A stretch of 64,000 bases of DNA from CAWCGU01 sp963795195 (GCA_963795195.1 CAWCGU010000006.1:1860001-1924000); one strand, 5' to 3'; positions 28,065-38,768 are shown, numbered from the stretch's first letter. Translations and numbers: made by a program. Notes: generated from the sequence alone by a model not told the origin.

Positions 28065-28847
28065 GTGAACGCTACGCCAGCGGCCTTCTAAGGGGGCATG
28101 GGTCCACTGCTTTTTTGCTGCACAGCGGCTTTTCAACCTGGGTGGAATGGCGAGCCGTGCAGCGCGCTGCTGGCGCCCGAGCGAGACGTTCTGGGCGCCT
28201 ACGCTCCCGGGTAGCGACGGTGGTGTCCCGCTCGACCTCCGGAACCGGCCATGCTCACGGCGTACGCCGATCACGTCGAGGAAACCGGCCGACGTGGTTG
28301 GCTGGAAAGGAGCCAGTTCAGATCGTTGGGAGTCCGTCCGGAGGAGAACTGAACGGAGCTTGTCACTCGTGGCTGAGTGGGTAACGTGATCGCGCTGGCG
28401 CCCCCCTGGGTTGTCGGTCCTGGGATGACCTGGTACTTGGCGTTGTTCGGAATGTCTTTGCGGCGTTCGACTTACCGAACCACTTCACGCCCGGGTCCCG
28501 TCTGGCCACGGGCGTTCGCGATCGCCCTTCACGGTCACTCAAGCCCGCGGTATTCGCGACGGACGACGCCATCGCGATGGGACGTTCAACTGGCCGCTTT
28601 CCGGTCGTCGGGACCGCGCTGGCGGCGGTGAAGGCCGGGGATCCGGCCCAGGGATGCCCATGACGGAGCGTATCGCAGCGCCGGTGACCCGGCTTGGGGT
28701 ACGCGCGACATCCTTGCTCCTCGCTGGAGTGATGCAGCGGTGGCAAGATGCAATTCCGGCAGCGCGCGTCGAGAGACGCGAGGGGTTCCGCACATCCCGC
28801 ACCTCCGCGATCCGGTTCGGATTGCGGAGCTGATCCGCGATACGTAG
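28065..28847 (+). CDS. Alpha/beta hydrolase, heavily frameshifted
   Basis: No single frame covers this gene, but conserved hydrolase text runs through it in order: LLHSGFSTWVEWRAVQRA (oxyanion-hole region), then SDGGVPLDLRNR, LTAYADHVEE, and WKEPVQIVGSPSGGEL, which lies where the nucleophile elbow is expected and is one indel from a GxSxG. Next is NVIALAPPWVVGPGMTWYLA, and at the end PMTERIAAPVTLAWGTRDILLPRWSDAA pieces followed by GVPHIPHLRDPVRIAELIRD, which holds the catalytic Asp (GTRD) and His (VPHI) regions. The stop is TAG 28845-28847. The GTG at 28065 is chosen from the -10 box. Around six indels. Substrate unknown. Confidence 0.6.
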
Positions 28848-28895
28848 GACGCCAGGCGGTCGCCTGTTCCCGGCTTCGCGCGACATACTCCGTCC

Positions 28896-29327
28896 ATGCC
28901 GGCGATGACCCCGATGCGTGATTGGACGGTCGCGCAACACTTCGCGATCTGGATCGGCCTGTTCACGGTGGTCACTGGGCTGATCGGGCTGGCGATCAAT
29001 CCGGATTTCGCCGTCGGGGACAACGCCACCGCGGAGTCCTTCATCGTCGACTGGAATGGCTGGCACGCGATCGCCGCCCTCCTCGTCGGCGCGCCGGGTC
29101 CGGCGATCGCCTGTTTCCCGGGCTCGCAGTCCCTCTATTTCGCCTATCGCGCCGTGACGGACGCGGCTGTTGCGGTTTGGGCCGCCGTGGACGACCGCCC
29201 CCTTGGCGTGCTCTTCCTGCCTAGCGCCAGCGACGCGATCCTCCACGCCGCGATTGCGGGGGTCGCTGCGCTCGGAATCCTCCTTGCACTGCGCGGTTTG
29301 CGCCCGTCGCCGTCTCTGCAGACGTAG
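28896..29327 (+). CDS. DUF4383-family membrane protein
   Basis: A 143-residue protein with four hydrophobic segments (about residues 14-35, 54-72, 77-95 and 117-136) and the family text VVTGLIGLAINPDF, then FIVDWNGWHAIAALLVGAPG. DUF4383 members are short four-helix membrane proteins common in actinobacteria with no assigned function. The ATG at 28896 follows CATACT by six bases, the leaderless spacing seen elsewhere. Intact. It converges on the hydrolase gene at 29337. Confidence 0.78.
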   Translation: MPAMTPMRDWTVAQHFAIWIGLFTVVTGLIGLAINPDFAVGDNATAESFIVDWNGWHAIAALLVGAPGPAIACFPGSQSLYFAYRAVTDAAVAVWAAVDDRPLGVLFLPSASDAILHAAIAGVAALGILLALRGLRPSPSLQT

Positions 29328-29336
29328 ACCGCGACG

Positions 29337-30075
29337 TTAGAGAAAGTCCGTAACGAGAGCCGCGAATTCAGGCGCGGCGAAGACGTGTGCGACGTGGCGT
29401 TGACCCGGGATCAGCTCGCGACGAGAGCCGGGAACGTTGACGGCAGGTCATCCAGACCGTTGAGGTAGACACCGCTGGCCGTGTCGCCGCCGAGCAGAAA
29501 GAGCGTGTCAACCTCGATCGGGCCCGGAGGGCGCTGCTACTTCGCGGCAGCTTCCAGTCGCGGGGCAGCGCAGGCACCGCGTCCAGCAGTTCGGCGAAGC
29601 GGCGAATTGCGAGATGCATCGAACTGCTCGGCCTCGGCGCCCGCGCTTTCGAGGAAACCTTCGAGGGCCTCCTCGTGCTCACCTCTGGCGAGCAAGTTCG
29701 CGCAGACCGCCCAGCCTGCCCCCCTGGATCGCGATCGGCGGCTGGAGCACGGACGTCGCAGACGGTCGGTTCGCCCGGCAGCGAGGATCGAGCACAGCGC
29801 TCCATAGGAATGGGCGACGACCGCTCAGCATCGACCGCCTCGACCACGGCGAGCACGTCCTCGGCCTCGTGTTCCATCGTGTATCGGGTCCGTTAGCGCT
29901 GTCGCCCCGGCCGCGCCTGTTCATCGTCTCCACAGTGAATCGATCGCGCGCAGAAACGGGAGTACGACAGCCAGTCGGCGCCCCAGGTCGCGCTGCTGTG
30001 TACCAGCACAACGGGATCGCCGCTACCGAGGCGCGGTATGCGATGCGCGTGCCGTCGGACGACGTCGTGTGACTT
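29337..30075 (-). CDS. Alpha/beta hydrolase, heavily frameshifted
   Basis: Reconstructed from reverse-strand fragments: GSGDPVVLVHSSATWGADWL (oxyanion-hole loop), FTVETMNRRGRGDSANGPDT (the D-x-R-G-x-G-x-S region typical of this hydrolase group), EEALEGFLESAGAEAE, then PIEVDTLFLLGGDTASGVYL and a C-terminus reading GLDDLPSTFPAL and EFAALVTDFL before TAA at 29337. The last catalytic region (Gly-Gln-x-His, in a broken stretch near 29395) is consistent. The nucleophile segment falls in a damaged part and is not legible. The start is not resolved; about 30075 is an estimate bounded by the end of tal at 30123. Confidence 0.6.
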
Positions 30076-30122
30076 GGCAGCTGCCAACGAAAGACCGCTC
30101 AGGCTCCCGGCGGTGCCACGAG

Positions 30123-31195
30123 TCAGGCCAGAGCTTCGCGCTTGGACTCGAGCGGAGCCCAGCAGCTCGCGCCAGGAGTCGTTGAAGGACTCCTTGCCCT
30201 CCTCCTGGAGCCTCACGGCAAGGGCCGCAACGTCGACGCCTGCGGCTTCGAACTCGGCGAGCTCTTGGTCGCCGTTTCCGCCGTCGACCGGCAGCGGTTC
30301 GCCGAGCGTGCCGTGGTCCGCAAACGCGTGCAGCGTGTTCTCTGGCATCGTGTTGACCGTCAACGGAGAGGCGAGGCCCTCGATGTAGAGCGTGTCGGAG
30401 GCGTTCGGGTCCTTGGTTCCGGTGCTGGCCCAGAGCAGACGCTGCGGCCGAGCGCCCTCGTTCATCAGCCGCTGCCAGCGCGGCGAGTCGATCAGCTCGC
30501 GGTAGGCGCGGTAGGCGTGCTTGCCGACGGCAAGCGCCAGCCGGTTGTGGAGCTCGTAGGGAACCTCCTTGTTGGCGGCGACGTCCCAGCGGCTCATGAA
30601 CAGCGAGCCGACCGACGCCACCGCGGATTCAGTCCAGCCTCGATGCGCCGCTCGATGCCGCGCGCGTAGGCCTCGCTGGAGCCGAGGAAGTGCTCGGTGT
30701 CAAACAGCAGCGTCACGTTGACGGGGATGCCGGCAAAGATCGTCTCCTCGATCGCCCTGTGACCCGCCTTGGTGCCCGGGATCTTGATGAAGACGTTCGG
30801 CTCGGCTCGGCCGTAGAGGTCGGCGGCCTGCTGGATCGTCGCGTCGGCGTCGTCGGCGAGCAGCGGCGAGACCTTGAGCGAGACGCGCCCGTCGACACCG
30901 TCGGTGCGTTCGTTGACCGCCGCGAACAGCTTGGCGGCGCGGTTGATGTCGGTGAGGGCGATCTCGAAGAAGAGCTCTTCGCCGGCGAGGCCCTCGGCCT
31001 GCAGCTCGGAGATCTGCTCGTCGTAGGTGTCGCCGGAGCTGATCGCGTTGTCGAAGATCGTCGGGTTCGAGGTCTGCCTGTCAGCGAGAGCTCGTCGATG
31101 TAGCCCGCGAGCGTGCCGTCGTCGAGCATCGTGCGGGTGATGTTGTCCACCCAGAGGCTCTGTCCGAGGTCGTGCAGCTGCTGCGTCGGCTTCAT
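30123..31195 (-). CDS. tal: Transaldolase, frameshifted
   Basis: ATG 31195 overlaps the transketolase stop (ATGA). Text in order: LHDLGQSLWVDNITRTMLDD (start typical of the long actinobacterial Tal), SNPTIFDNAI (the TSNPTIF motif, next frame), VSLKVSPLLADDADATI, PNVFIKIPGTKAGHRAIEET (Schiff-base lysine in IKIPGT), then from about 30630 another frame with GSLFMSRWDVAANKE, RLLWASTGTKDPNASDTLYI, and LQEEGKESFNDSWRELLGSA. A last indel near 30158 leads to ESKREALA and TGA at 30123. About 358 residues. It moves dihydroxyacetone units between sugar phosphates, partnering the transketolase upstream. Confidence 0.87.
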
Positions 31196-33247
31196 GCGAT
31201 CAACTCCTTGGCTGTTTCGACTACGCGCTCCGGCGTGAATCCATACTTGCTCTGAACGTCCTTGAGGGGGGCTGAGGACCCGAAGGTGTGCATCCCGATC
31301 ATTTTCCCGCCCGGTCCGACGTAGCGGTCCCAGCCGAGCGTCGAGGCCTCCTCGATCGAGATCCTGGCTGTCACGCCGCGGGCGAGCACGCTTTCGCGGT
31401 AGTCGTCGTCCTGCTGGTCGAACAGCTGCCAGGAGGGCAGGCTGACCACGCGGCTGCGGACGCCGTCTGCGGCCAGCGCCTCATGGGCCTCGACAGCGAG
31501 CGCGACCTCGCTGCCGGTGGCGATCAGAATCACCTGGGGGTCACCACCGTCGGCATCGGCGAGCACGTAGCCGCCGCGGCGCAGGCCCTCGGCTGAGGCG
31601 TAACGGTCGCGATCGACGATCGGCACGTTCTGGCGGGTCAGCACGAGCGCCACCGGCTCGTGATGGCGGTCGACCGCGACCCGCCAGGCCTCGACGACCT
31701 CGTTGGCGTCACAGGGCCGGATCACGTTGAGGCCCGGGATCGCGCGCAGCGAGGCGAGGTGCTCGACGGGCTGGTGGGTGGGGCCGTCCTCGCCGAGGCC
31801 GATCGAATCGTGGGTGAAGATGTGGATCACCGGCAGCTCCATCAGCGCCGAGAGCCGGATCGCGGGACGGGCGTAGTCGGAGAAGACGAGATAGGTCGAC
31901 CAGGCCGGCCGCAGCTTCGACAGCGAGAGGCCGTTGGAGATCGCGGCCGCCTCGTGCTCGCGGACGCCGTAGTGGAACTGACGACCGCCGCGGTCGTCCG
32001 GCTCGAAGTCGGTGACTCCGTCGAAGCTCAGACGGACCGAGGTCGAATCCGTGAGGTCGGCTGAGCCACTGACCATCCAGGGGATCCGCTCGGCGACCGC
32101 ATTCTGCACCTTGCTGGACGCCTTGCGTGTCGCCATCGGCCCGTCGTCGGTTGTGAAGGTCGGAATCGTGGAGTCCCAGCCTTCGGGAAGCTCGCGGCGT
32201 TGCATCGTCGAGATCTCATCGGCCACCGATGGGTCGGCGGTGGAGAGCAGGCCATCCCACTCGGAACTGAGCTTTGCCCCGCGCTCGCCGATGCCGGCGG
32301 CGAAGTGGTCGTAGACGCCGTCGGGCACCAGGAACTCAGCGTCGTCGGGCCAGCCGTAGGCGCGCTTGGTGGCCCGGACCTCGTCCTCGCCGAGAGGCTC
32401 GCCGTGGACGGACGGTGTGTCGACCTTGTGCGGCGACCCGTAGCCGATGTGGCTGTCGACGATGATCAGCGTCGGTCGCCCGGTCTCGTTGCGGAAGGTC
32501 TCGAAGGCGCGGGTCAGCAGCCCGAGGTCGTTGGCGTCGCCGACGCGGGTCACGTTCCAGCCGTACCGGCGAAGCGCGCGGAGACGTCGTCCTCGTAGGC
32601 GATCTCCGTGTGGCCGTCGATCGTGATGTGGTTGTTGTCGTAGATCCAGCAGAGGTTGTCGAGCCGCTGGTGGCCGGCGAACGAGGCCGCTTCGTTGGAG
32701 ACTCCCTCCATCAGGCAGCCGTCACCCGCGACCGCGTAGACGTCGAAGTCGAACAGCGTCTGATCGTCGCGGTTGAAGCGCGCGCCCATCCACTTCGAGG
32801 CGACTGCCATGCCGACCGAGGTGGCGACGCCCTGACCGAGCGGCCCGGTCGTGGTCTCGACGCCCGAGGTCCAGCGGTACTCGGGGTGCCCGGCGGCCCG
32901 CGAGCCGAGCTGGCGGAAGCTCTTGATGTCGTCGAGCGAGACAGACGGCTCGCCGACCGTCTCGTAGTCGGGGTCGACGGCCTGGACCTGGTCAGGTGCA
33001 GCATCGCGTAGAGCAGCATCGATGCATGGCCCGCCGAGAGCACGAAGCGGTCACGGTTCGGCCAGATCGGGTCGGCTGGATCGAAGCGCAGGAAGCGCTG
33101 CCAGAGCGTGTAGGCGACGGGCGCGAGCGCCATCGGCGTTCCGGGGTGCCCCGAGTTCGCCTTCTGGATGGCGTCGATCGACAGCGTCCGGATGGTGTTG
33201 ATGCAGAGGGTGTCGATGTCGCCCTGCGGCTGGGCATGATCCGCCAT
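31192..33247 (-). CDS. tkt: Transketolase, two frameshifts
   Basis: ATG 33247 starts MADHAQPQGDIDTLCINTIR, then ANSGHPGTPMALAPVAYTLW and HASMLLYAMLHL. After an indel near 32995 a damaged stretch leads into VYAVAGDGCLMEGVSNEAAS (the GDG thiamine-diphosphate motif) and CWIYDNNHITIDG. A second indel near 32553 leads into the long intact frame: LIIVDSHIGYGSPHKVDTPS, RQFHYGVREHEAAAISNGLS, FTHDSIGLGEDGPTHQPVEH (the transketolase signature), to the stop overlapping tal. About 685 residues, standard. A TACCAT box lies eight bases before the ATG. Divergent from rpiA. Confidence 0.92.
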
Positions 33248-33302
33248 TGCTCGCGATGGTATCCAGCCGCCGCCGCCGACCCGTTCCCGGGGAGTGAAGA
33301 AA

Positions 33303-33341
33303 TAGACTCGCGCCGTGCTCGACCACCTCGGCAAAGCGTGA
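33303..33341 (+). promoter_or_regulatory. rpiA promoter and overlapping eight-codon open frame
   Basis: TAGACT (33303-33308) ends 6 nt before GTG 33315, a leaderless arrangement. That GTG opens an eight-codon frame (VLDHLGKA, TGA 33339-33341) whose stop overlaps the GTG at 33338 that begins the readable RpiA text. Either this is a coupled leader peptide or a one-base indel separates the true N-terminus from the rest of RpiA. Confidence 0.45.
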
Positions 33342-33992
33342 GCGCCGACGACGAGAAGCGACTCGCGGCGGAGGCGGCCGCGGAGCTCGTCGAGGACGGG
33401 ATGACCGTCGGGCTGGGAACCGGTTCCACGGTCGCCCACCTGTTGCCGGCACTCGCCGCCCGGGGCTAGCCGACATTCGCTGCGTTTCCACCTCGGTTGC
33501 GACCGAGGACCAGGCGCGCGAGCTCGGCATCCCCGTCGAGCCATTCGAATCGCTCGACAGGCTCGATATCGCCATCGACGGCGCCGATCAGATTGCACCG
33601 GATGGCTGGCTGATCAAGGGAGGTGGAGCCGCGCACACCCGGGAGAAGATCGTGGCGATGGCCGCTGGCCGGTTCGTCGTGATCGCCGACTCGTCGAAGA
33701 CAGTCGAGCGGCTGACGGCGCCGCTCCCGTTGGAACTCAGCGCCTTCGGCCTGGCCGCGACGCTCACCGAACTGGTCCGGGTCGCGGGCCGGGTCGAACT
33801 GCGCGACGTGCCGCGTAGCCCCGACGGCGGTGTGATCGCTGACTACCTCGGGGAGGTGGGCGACCCGGCCGCAACCTGCCGCCCGGCTCTCGGGCACCCC
33901 CGGCGTCGTCGACCACGGGCTTCTTCCCGGCGTCGATGGTCAGCGAGGTGCTGATCGGCATCGACGGCCGGGTGGAGCGCCGCGCGGTCTGA
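33338..33992 (+). CDS. rpiA: Ribose-5-phosphate isomerase A, frameshifted
   Basis: From GTG 33338: DEKRLAAEAAAELVEDGMTV then GLGTGSTVAHLLPALAARG, where a missing base creates a TAG at 33467-33469. The next frame continues CVSTSVATEDQARELGIPVE, LDIAIDGADQIAPDGWLIKG and GGGAAHTREKIVA, the DGADE-like and KGGG substrate/catalytic motifs. Around 33880 a last indel moves to GTPGVVDHGL and SEVLIGIDGRVERRAV, ending TGA 33990-33992. About 218 residues. Interconverts ribulose-5-P and ribose-5-P. Its promoter faces that of tkt. Confidence 0.87.
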
Positions 33993-34025
33993 AGAGGCCG
34001 CGTTCGCCAGCGCAGCCGTCCGGCA

Positions 34026-36997
34026 TTAAGGGCGCGAGTCGGAATCCTCAAGACGAGCCACGGCGTACTCCCCGTCCTCGCGAAGCTTCCAGACACCAGG
34101 GCCCGACTCAGGAACACCGGCCTCGCGAAGCTCGCGGGAGATCGGGCGGTACCAGGTCGTCACCGGGATCTCGTCGACGACCCTGACGAAGCGCGGCCGC
34201 TTGTCAGGTTCGAGCCGGGCCAGGGCCTCGGTCAGCTGCTCGGCCTCGAGCTCCCGTGACCGCGCAATGTCACCGCCGCCAGCGCCAGTTCGTGCTCTCC
34301 GTCGGGGTCGGGGACGCCGTAGGCGACGGCGAGGTCGACTGAGTCGATGTCGCTAGAGCGCGTTCTCGATCGGCCGCGGTGCGACCATTCCCGCGCCGTG
34401 CGGATCAGCGCCGACGGCGCTGCCGACGAGCCAGAAGTCGCCGTCCTCGTCCTCGCGGAAGAGGTCGCCGGTCGCGAGCCAGGCGTCGTCGGGACTGAAG
34501 ACGCCCGCGCAGTGGGATCGGCGCTGGTTGTGACCAGGTCGGGGCGGACCTTGGAGAGCAGCATCCCGACCTCACCAGGAGCGCAGGCGCGAACGAACCC
34601 GTTCGGGTTCTCGGCCAGGCGGCGCTGCTGCGGTGAGTACTCGGCGATGCGCACCTCAGAGCTGCCCGGCAGCGGCTTGCCCATCGACCCCGGCTTGGTG
34701 CCGGCCAGGTTGACGAGCACGGTATCCGCCTCGGTGGAGGCGTAGAACTCGAGCACCCGGGCGGGCGAGAAGCGCTCGGAGATCCGCCGCCAAAGACCTC
34801 GCGGCATTCCCGAGCCCATGAAGATCCTGATCGGGTGGTGGCGCTCGCCGGGGATCGGACGGGGCCTCGGCGAGGTCGTGGAGCATCGTCCAGGTGTAGG
34901 AGGCGACGGTGACGCCGTAGCGGCGCACCTCATCCCAGAAGGTCGCGGGGTCGAAGTTCGAGCGCGAGGGCGATGCGCGCCCCGCTCGCGACGGCGCCGC
35001 CGACGCTCATCAGCAGCCCCGAGGCGTGGTAGATCGGCGTCAGGCTGTAGACGGTGTCAGATTCGGTCAGCGCGGCCGCCGAGGCGGTACCGAAGGCCGA
35101 GATCGCCCAGCGGCCGTTGGTGATTCGGCTGGCCCGCAGGCCTTCGCCGCCGCCCGTGAAGAGGATGAAGGCGAGGTCGCGGGCCCGGCCGGGGTTGGGC
35201 AGGTACCAGGCGGGCAGCCGCACCTGATCGGGATCGATCCGCTCCATGTCGATCAGACCAGACTCGAGCTTCGCTCCTCGCCGCCGCCGCCGAGCACGTA
35301 GACCGGGAGGCCGGTCTCGGCCTGTGCAAGCGGACCGAGCTCGGGGTCGGCGACGACGCGGCTGACCTCGCCCAGTTCCGCCTCGCGTCCGATTTCGCCG
35401 TCGGGTCGCATCAGTACGGCCACGGCGCCCAGGCGGCTCAGAGCAGAGACCACAGACCAGCCGCTCGGCCGCGGGCCCATCAGCACGCCGACGCGCTCGC
35501 CCTGGCGCACACCCGTCTCGATCAGCCCGCGCACCACGTTGTCGATGCGCTCTTTGACGGCTGCCTGCGAGTAGGCCCGGTCCTCGAACAGGAAGAAGGT
35601 CCGGTTCGGCGATCGCGACGCTTGCTCATCCATCAGCAGACCCAGCGAGACCCGCGTCGTCGGCCGCACGTTGTCGAGCCGGGCCAAGCGCGGCAGCTGG
35701 TCCATCGCCTCGCCCGAGAGCTGGCGGACGGCCGACACGGTCCGGGCTGCCGTCCTTGCTCCGGATCGGGCAAACCCGAACCCGACGCCACCGGCGAGCC
35801 CGAGGCCGTGCCCGACGCGATCGGTGAGCGACGGCGCCGGGCGCTCGACCGAGTCAGGGTCGGCTGCAGGAACGACCGCGTCGGGAAGCGGACCGTCGGC
35901 TCCGCCGTCCACCCACTCAAGCCAATCGGCGACGACCGGCCAGGTCGTCTCGTTCGCCGCCGACCCGACGACGAGGCCGAAGTGACCCGCTCGCAGCGAG
36001 CGTTCATAGATCCGTGCTCGCGGCGCGGCCTGCGTGATCGCCCGAACCATCTGGGCCGGCGCGATTTCGTCGACCTCGCCGACGAAGCAGAGCACCGGGC
36101 AGGTGATGTCGGCGAGTGTCACCGAACGGCCCTCGATCACGAAGCCGCCGGAGAGCATGCGGTTGTGGACGATGAACTGCTGCATGAGCTCGGCCGCCGC
36201 CGGGCCCGGATAGGCGACCCAACCGTCGGCCTGCAGGAAGCGGCGCTGGCGCTCGCGAGGCAGGAGTGCCTCGCGGTTGTGGAGCTGGCGCACGAAGTCG
36301 ATGCGCTGGCGAAGCGACTTGACCGGGTCGAGCATGCGGAAGCCCTGGCGCACCATCCAGGCCGGGGGCGAGGCCCGGTTGAGGACCCCGGTGAGTACGT
36401 CCGCCATCCCAGCCGCAAACTGTTCGGGGATTCCGAACGGCATCGCGCCGCTCGTATCGACCGGGCTGCCGAAGGTGATCGCGCTGGTGATTCCTTCGCT
36501 CTGGCGGTAGGCCGCCACCTGGTAGCAGAACATCCCGCCCTGCGAATAGCCCCCGATGTGGATGTCGCGGCCGGTGGTCCTGCGTACCCGGTCGATCGCG
36601 TCGTTGACCGCCAGGACATGGTCGGTCAGGGTGCGCTGGAGGCCGCCCTCTTCGTGTTCGGGCGAGCCGAAGTCGACCACCCAGGGGTCGGCGCCGTGGC
36701 TGTGGAGGATGCCGACCGCGGACGCGGAGGGGGAGACGTCGTAGACATCGGCGGCGAGCATTAACGGCGGGACCAGCAGCAGCGGCGGCCGGTCTGTGGC
36801 GTCGATGTCGGTGAAGTAGCGCCTCAGCCTGTAGACGGGGCGCTCGACGATGACGTCGTAGGGAGAGGGCTCCTCGTCTGTCTCGAGGCCGCCGAAGCGC
36901 GCCACCTCGAGCGCATTCTGTGCAGCCGCTCCGAGGCGCGCCAAAGGCCTCGCGACTGAGTTCAGGATCGGATTGATCGGACCCTCGATGCATTCAT
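34026..36997 (-). CDS. PhaC-like alpha/beta hydrolase fused to an acyl-CoA ligase (AMP-binding), frameshifted
   Basis: About 990 residues if repaired. The N-terminal half (intact from about 36985 to 35253) resembles polyhydroxyalkanoate synthases: VYRLRRYFTDIDATDRPPLL, PPLMLAADVYDVSPSASAVG, DWVDFG-like PWVVDFGSPEHEEGG, and the nucleophile elbow IHIGGYSQGGMFCYQ, with Ser where PhaC has Cys. Then AGHFGLVVGSAA holds the catalytic His. The C-terminal half is an adenylate-forming domain: LGLLMDEQASRSPNRTFFLF, GLIETGVRQGERVGVLMGPR, LAFILFTGGGEGLRAS (degenerate phosphate loop), RVLEFYASTEADTVLVNLAG, and the end VDEIPVTTWYRP. At least five indels fall in the C-terminal half, and one near 36985 separates ATG 36997 from the main frame. 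Such fusions occur in actinobacteria; the substrate is unknown. Confidence 0.72.
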
Positions 36998-37020
36998 TAT
37001 CGCTGAGCGCCCGATGCGGG

Positions 37021-37794
37021 TCAGCGACCGGCGATCCGTTGATAACGCCGCACCGCCAGCGGCGCAAACACCAGGATCAGCCCGATTGACCAGACGAAGG
37101 CGCCCCAGATCGAGTTGCCCGCCGGCGAGCCGATGAAGAGTGCGCGCACGGCGTCGACGACCATGGTGAACGGGTTGATCTCGGCGAATGCCTGAATTGC
37201 TCCCGGCATCGAGTCCACCGGCACGAAGGCCGACGAGAGGAAGGTAAGCGGAAAGACGAGGATGAAGCCGACCGAACCAGCCGATTCGGGGCTGGAGGCG
37301 CCAAGGCCCAGGATCGCGAAGATCCACGAGAAGGCGAAGCCGAACAAGAGCAGCAAGACGATGCCGAGCGCCACTTCCGGAACGCCGGTCGAGAAGCGGA
37401 AGCCGACCAACGTCCCGACGGCCACCATCAGCACGACGGCGAGCGTGTTCATGCCGATGTCGGCGAGCGTTCGGCCCGCCAGCACGGCCGGCCGCGCCAT
37501 CGGCAGCGAGCGGAAGCGGTCAATCAGGCCTTTGCTGAGGTCTTCGTTCAACCCGACCGCTGTGAGGAAGCCGCCGAAGGCGATCGTCTGGGTGATGATG
37601 CCCGGCATCAGGAAGTCGACGTAGTCGTAGCCCGGCGTCTGGATGGCGCCGCCGAACACGTAGACGAAGAGCAGCACGAACATCACCGGCTGCACGGTGA
37701 ATCCGATCAGCAGGTCGGGCGCGTTGCGGATCCGCAGCAGGTTGCGGCGAGTGATCACCCAGGTATCGGCGACCGTCATCTTGACCTTGCTCAC
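37021..37794 (-). CDS. ABC-2 type transporter permease (DrrB-like)
   Basis: A 257-residue membrane protein with six hydrophobic segments. The start, VADTWVITRRNLLRIRNAPD, and the family signature around ADIGMNTLAVVLMVAVGTLV, with SLPMARPAVLAGRT before it, match the daunorubicin-resistance permease group. The start overlaps the end of the ATPase gene (ATGA-type), so the two form one exporter. The substrate is unknown; the next gene on the same strand encodes the hydrolase/acyl-CoA-ligase fusion, so a lipid or polyketide-like product is conceivable but unproven. Intact. Confidence 0.88.
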   Translation of the reverse strand: MSKVKMTVADTWVITRRNLLRIRNAPDLLIGFTVQPVMFVLLFVYVFGGAIQTPGYDYVDFLMPGIITQTIAFGGFLTAVGLNEDLSKGLIDRFRSLPMARPAVLAGRTLADIGMNTLAVVLMVAVGTLVGFRFSTGVPEVALGIVLLLLFGFAFSWIFAILGLGASSPESAGSVGFILVFPLTFLSSAFVPVDSMPGAIQAFAEINPFTMVVDAVRALFIGSPAGNSIWGAFVWSIGLILVFAPLAVRRYQRIAGR

Positions 37795-38768
37795 TCGGCT
37801 GTCTCCTCGGGAAGCTCGTCCTCCGTCTCGGCGGCGTGGCCAGTCAGCGAGAGAAAGACGTCATCCAGCGTCGGTCGCCGGATCGAGACGTCCTCCACCT
37901 CGACACCCGCGGCGTCGAGCAGACGCACCGCCTCCACAACGACGCGCCGGCGACCGCTGACGGGCAGGGAGATCGAGTGCTCTGCCGTCTGGCAGCCCTC
38001 CTCTCCCAGCATCGGGGCCAGGGCCGCCGCGGCCTGACTGGGATTCGCCCCCTCGGCCAGCTGAACCTCGAGCCGCTCACCGCCGGACTGGTCCTTGAGC
38101 TCGTCCGAAGTTCCCTCGGCGATCACCCTGCCCTGGTCGATCACGGCGATGCGGTCGGCAAGACGGTCGGCCTCGTCGAGGTACTGGGTTGTCAGCAGCA
38201 CCGTGGCGCCGCGGCGAACCTGCGCCTCGATGGTCTCCCAGAGGGCGAGACGGCTGCGCGGATCGAGGCCGGTGGTCGGTTCGTCGAGGAAGATCACCGG
38301 CGGTCGCGCCACCAGGGCGGCGGCGAGGTCGAGCCGGCGCCGCATCCCTCCGGAGTAGGTCTTGACCACCCGGTGCCCTGCGGCCGCGAGATCGAAGCGC
38401 TCGAGCAGCTGGCCGGCGCGCTCGCGGGATGGGGCCTTCCCCAGGTGATAGAGGCGGCCGACCATCTCCAGGTTCTCGAATCCGGTCAGGTTCTCGTCGA
38501 CCGCGGCGTACTGGCCCGCCAGGCCAATCCTCGCCCGCAGCTGCTCCGCCTCGCTCGCCAGGTCACAGCCGGCTACGCTGGCGCCGCCCGAATCCGGCGT
38601 CAGCAGCGTCGCCAGGATCCGCACCATCGTCGTCTTGCCGGCCCCGTTTGGTCCCAGCAGGCCGAGGACGGTGCCCGCCGCAACCTCCAGATCTACCCCG
38701 GCAAGCGCCTTGACATCGCCGAAGGACTTCGTCAGTCCCTTGGCGACGATCGCTGGGGCGTTGCTCAA
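37791..38768 (-). CDS. ABC transporter ATP-binding protein (DrrA-like)
   Basis: A 325-residue ATPase with Walker A GPNGAGKTTM, Q-loop GLAGQYAAVDENLTG, signature YSGGMRRRLDLA, Walker B VIFLDEPTTGLD and the H-loop replaced by Gln (LLTTQYLDEAD), the usual form in DrrA-type exporters. The C-terminal extension (about 235-325) carries VRLLDAAGVEVEDVSIRRPT, then LDDVFLSLTGHAAE, also DrrA-typical. The ATG at 38768 overlaps the gnd stop, and the gene's own stop overlaps the permease start, so gnd, ATPase and permease are translationally chained. Intact. Confidence 0.93.
   Translation of the reverse strand: MSNAPAIVAKGLTKSFGDVKALAGVDLEVAAGTVLGLLGPNGAGKTTMVRILATLLTPDSGGASVAGCDLASEAEQLRARIGLAGQYAAVDENLTGFENLEMVGRLYHLGKAPSRERAGQLLERFDLAAAGHRVVKTYSGGMRRRLDLAAALVARPPVIFLDEPTTGLDPRSRLALWETIEAQVRRGATVLLTTQYLDEADRLADRIAVIDQGRVIAEGTSDELKDQSGGERLEVQLAEGANPSQAAAALAPMLGEEGCQTAEHSISLPVSGRRRVVVEAVRLLDAAGVEVEDVSIRRPTLDDVFLSLTGHAAETEDELPEETAE

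Noticed and set aside
28363..28746. 127-codon minus-strand frame opposite the broken hydrolase gene
   Set aside because: The plus strand carries ordered hydrolase motifs across the same region, so this frame is a shadow.
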